7,066 nucleotides of DNA, taken from NCBI GenBank assembly GCA_913049525.1, contig CAJWYZ010000078.1, positions 1 to 7,066 of the forward strand. Direction: 5' to 3'. This document shows positions 5,336-7,066 of the stretch, piece after piece. The notes below the pieces were generated by a model. That model ran no database searches, was not told the DNA's origin, and was given only the letters and a program-made list of their open reading frames with translations. Source of the stretch: an uncultured Fidelibacterota bacterium (GTDB lineage Bacteria; Fidelibacterota; Marinisomatia; SCGC-AAA003-L08; D37C17). Position 1 is the stretch's first letter. Every line of letters starts with the position of its first letter. Both the position numbers and the translations under genes were made by a program.

Positions 5336-6555
5336 ACGCCGCTGTACTTACTATAGGCGATGAACTCCTACAAGGATTCACCATAGATACAAATTCTTCC
5401 TGGTTGGGGACAACTCTTCTTCCCTACAATATCCGAATCAGAAAAAAACTTACTGTGGGGGATAATCTAAATGATATCATTTCTGAAGCCCAAAATATAT
5501 TGGATGATAAATATGATTATCTGTTTGTCACGGGTGGATTAGGGCCCACCCATGATGATATAACCAAAGAGGCTTTTCGTCAGCTTCTAAATGATGAATT
5601 AATATTTGACGAAAACTATTATAATCAACTAATACATCATTTTGAGAAACGAGCTATTAAGATTCCCAATAGCAACCGCAGTCAGGCAATGCTCCTTAAA
5701 ACAGCAGATGTTTTGCCCAATAAAAACGGTACGGCACTAGGCATGCACTTATTATTTAAAGACACGCATATATTTATCATGCCGGGAGTTCCGGGAGAAA
5801 TGCGTGAAATGGTGAAAAATCATATTCTCCCCAATTATATTAATAAGACTCCCACAGAAAATATTATTACTATTAGAACAGCCGGAATAATGGAAAGTCA
5901 TTTAGCAGAAAAAGTAACCGTTTTAATGGAAAAATATTCAAAGTCATTTCGATTCGCATTTCTGCCTCATTTTTCAGGCGTATCATTCAGAATAAACAGG
6001 GTGGATAAAAATGAAAATCTGCTAAAGATTAAAGATGAATTTTTTCAAGCTATGAAGCCCTATGCTTATGGAATAAATAATGACACTTTAGAAGAAGTCC
6101 TCGGACTCAAATTAATTAATAATAATTTCACTATCGCTACAGCTGAATCCTGTACTGGTGGGTTAATAGGCAAGCGTTTAACAGATATTGCTGGAAGCTC
6201 AGAATATTTTTTAGGGAGCGTTACTGCCTATAGCAATCAATTGAAAACCTCTCTCTTAGATGTACCCAACGATATTATTAATACTCACGGAGCAGTGAGT
6301 GAAGAGACCGCTATGGAAATGGCAAAAGGGGTTAGAGATAAAACCAGGGCTGATATTGGCATCAGTACAACTGGCATTTCAGGACCTGGAGGGGGGACAA
6401 AAACTAAGCCTGTTGGATTGGTCTATATTGGAGTAGTAACGCCAGAAAATTCTATGGTAAAAAAATATAACTTTAGTTACGGCAGAAATATCCATCGGGA
6501 AATGACCACTACCGCCGCTTTAAATATAGCTCGATTGGCAATTGAACAAAATTGA
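5332..6555 (+). CDS. cinA: CinA: NMN amidohydrolase / competence-damage protein
   Basis: This is a full-length two-domain protein of 407 residues. The N-terminal COG1058 domain (about 1-170, MoCF-biosynthesis fold) shows GDELLQGFTIDTNS (9-22), VTGGLGPTHDDITKEA (66-81) and MPGVPGEMREM (150-160). In studied homologues it acts as an ADP-ribose-type pyrophosphatase. The C-terminal PncC domain (about 255-407) deamidates nicotinamide mononucleotide in pyridine-nucleotide recycling. Its motifs are AESCTGG (271-277, putative nucleophile S273), GSVTAYSNQLK (295-305), HGAVSEETAMEMA (319-331) and STTGISGPGGG (345-355). The start is a GTG overlapping the pgpA stop as GTGA, with no SD. The conserved N-terminal MNAAVLTIGDELL begins exactly there. 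Placement just before recA is widespread, but the 144-nt gap suggests recA is transcribed separately. Confidence 0.95.
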   Translation: MNAAVLTIGDELLQGFTIDTNSSWLGTTLLPYNIRIRKKLTVGDNLNDIISEAQNILDDKYDYLFVTGGLGPTHDDITKEAFRQLLNDELIFDENYYNQLIHHFEKRAIKIPNSNRSQAMLLKTADVLPNKNGTALGMHLLFKDTHIFIMPGVPGEMREMVKNHILPNYINKTPTENIITIRTAGIMESHLAEKVTVLMEKYSKSFRFAFLPHFSGVSFRINRVDKNENLLKIKDEFFQAMKPYAYGINNDTLEEVLGLKLINNNFTIATAESCTGGLIGKRLTDIAGSSEYFLGSVTAYSNQLKTSLLDVPNDIINTHGAVSEETAMEMAKGVRDKTRADIGISTTGISGPGGGTKTKPVGLVYIGVVTPENSMVKKYNFSYGRNIHREMTTTAALNIARLAIEQN

Positions 6556-6568
6556 TGTTTTACCATTT

Positions 6569-6596
6569 TTGAACATCGTATATTCCCCGATAGAAT
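6569..6596 (+). promoter_or_regulatory. Candidate recA promoter with overlapping dyad
   Basis: TTGAAC (6569-6574) and TAGAAT (6591-6596), 16 nt apart, resemble sigma-70 type -35 and -10 boxes. An imperfect 15-bp dyad GAACAT-CGT-ATATTC (6571-6585) overlaps the -35 box, where a repressor such as LexA could bind. It is not an exact match to the E. coli or Bacillus SOS consensus. A second possible box pair is TTGTTC (6628-6633) and TAAAAT (6651-6656), 17 nt apart. In AT-rich DNA such matches are common, so this is tentative. Confidence 0.3.
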
Positions 6597-6609
6597 TAAG
6601 TGTTAATTC
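6593..6609 (+). repeat. Perfect 7-bp inverted repeat in the cinA-recA gap
   Basis: GAATTAA (6593-6599) and TTAATTC (6603-6609) are exact inverted copies separated by GTG. The stem is AT-rich and is not followed by a T-run, so it is a poor intrinsic terminator. It overlaps the candidate -10 box of recA and could be an operator or chance. Confidence 0.35.
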
Positions 6610-6686
6610 CATTTGTATGAAAATATATTGTTCCCGGAAGGGTCAAAATATAAAATAATAAACAAGTTCCCGTTAAACCGATAAAG

Positions 6687-6692
6687 AAAGGA
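6687..6692 (+). promoter_or_regulatory. Ribosome binding site of recA
   Basis: AAAGGA ends 7 nt before ATG 6700 and supports that start. It is one of only two clear SD sequences in the window, in keeping with recA being translated independently of the upstream coupled operon. Confidence 0.65.
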
Positions 6693-6699
6693 AAATTCA

Positions 6700-7066
6700 A
6701 TGGAAGTTCAACAGAAAGAGAAAACATTAGACCTAGCAATTTCACAAATTGAAAAGCAATTTGGTCAGGGATCAATAATGCGAATGGGTGAAGATACCAT
6801 CGTTAAAATTGAGGGTATTTCCACCGGTTCTATTTCACTGGATGCGGCATTAGGTATAGGGGGAATTCCCCGAGGTAGAATCACAGAAGTTTATGGTCCC
6901 GAATCTTCGGGAAAAACAACACTTTCCCTACACATAATAGCAGAAGCTCAAAAATCCGGTGGTTATGCTGCCTTTATTGATGCTGAACATGCAATGGATC
7001 CTGAATATGCTAAAAAATTAGGTGTTGATACTGATAATTTGTTAATCTCTCAACCAGACACTGGTG
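6700..7066 (+). CDS. recA: Recombinase RecA, N-terminal part (3' end outside window)
   Basis: The first 122 residues plus one base are present. RecA forms filaments on single-stranded DNA, drives strand exchange, and triggers LexA cleavage in the SOS response. The N-terminal polymerisation helix [21 protein letters not shown] (10-30) is followed by [21 protein letters not shown] (40-60), Walker A GPESSGKT (66-73), and [18 protein letters not shown] (93-110) with catalytic Glu96. It then reads LLISQPDTG to the window edge. AEHAMDP replaces the common AEHALDP, a conservative change. ATG 6700 gives the usual short N-terminal leader and has an SD. The preceding gene cinA lies 144 nt upstream. RecR, encoded earlier in the window, helps load this protein. 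The truncation is from the window boundary, not a mutation. Confidence 0.98.
   Translation, partial: MEVQQKEKTLDLAISQIEKQFGQGSIMRMGEDTIVKIEGISTGSISLDAALGIGGIPRGRITEVYGPESSGKTTLSLHIIAEAQKSGGYAAFIDAEHAMDPEYAKKLGVDTDNLLISQPDTG

Noticed and set aside
6593..6609. Intrinsic terminator for the cinA operon
   Set aside because: The stem is only 7 bp, has a single G-C pair, and lacks a following T-tract, so it cannot be supported as a terminator.
1..7066. A novel defence, mobile or biosynthetic system
   Set aside because: Apart from the two surface genes, every gene is a recognisable housekeeping family with intact motifs. No transposase, integrase, direct-repeat array or att-like duplication was seen.

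Overview
The window is AT-rich bacterial chromosome with every supported gene on the + strand. It holds a conserved housekeeping block behind two accessory cell-surface genes. Several starts have no Shine-Dalgarno (SD) sequence; clear ones precede only ybaB and recA. A secreted fibronectin III / LamG-type lipoprotein pair sits next to ffs-dnaX-ybaB-recR-pgsA-pgpA-cinA-recA. This combination suggests a Gram-negative of the Fibrobacteres-Chlorobi-Bacteroidetes superphylum, perhaps a marine Marinimicrobia (SAR406)-like lineage. That placement is an inference from style and gene order, not a proof, and the large Alu-containing SRP RNA would also fit other phyla.

Layout: (1) 1-1340, the C-terminal part of a fibronectin III protein, overlapping by ATGA a small lipoprotein with a concanavalin-like (LamG) fold; neither can be given a specific function. 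(2) 1341-1714, a short gap and then a complete large-type SRP RNA gene (about 1427-1692). (3) 1715-4308, dnaX, ybaB and recR: clamp-loader subunit, nucleoid-associated protein and recombination mediator. (4) 4305-6555, pgsA, pgpA and cinA: two consecutive steps of phosphatidylglycerol synthesis, then an NMN deamidase / competence-damage protein. (5) 6556-6699, a regulatory gap with promoter-like boxes and small dyads. (6) 6700-7066, the 5' third of recA, cut by the window end.

From dnaX to cinA the genes are nearly gapless: 9 nt between dnaX and ybaB, then a 1-nt overlap (TAATG) and three 4-nt overlaps (ATGA, ATGA, GTGA). This points to one translationally coupled operon. recA has its own leader, SD and probable promoter.

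No mobile element, CRISPR array, tRNA, or defence or biosynthetic system is visible. The most interesting signal lies inside dnaX: a run of nine A residues, preceded by a run of seven, in the linker right after the clamp-loader core. Both runs are set in frame as A-AAA-AAA slippery heptamers with an almost immediate -1 stop. This predicts a short gamma-like product beside full-length tau, by ribosomal frameshifting or transcriptional slippage. Secondary points are the large SRP RNA with a substitution in its Ffh-binding loop, the coupled lipid/recombination operon, and the dyad-containing recA leader.
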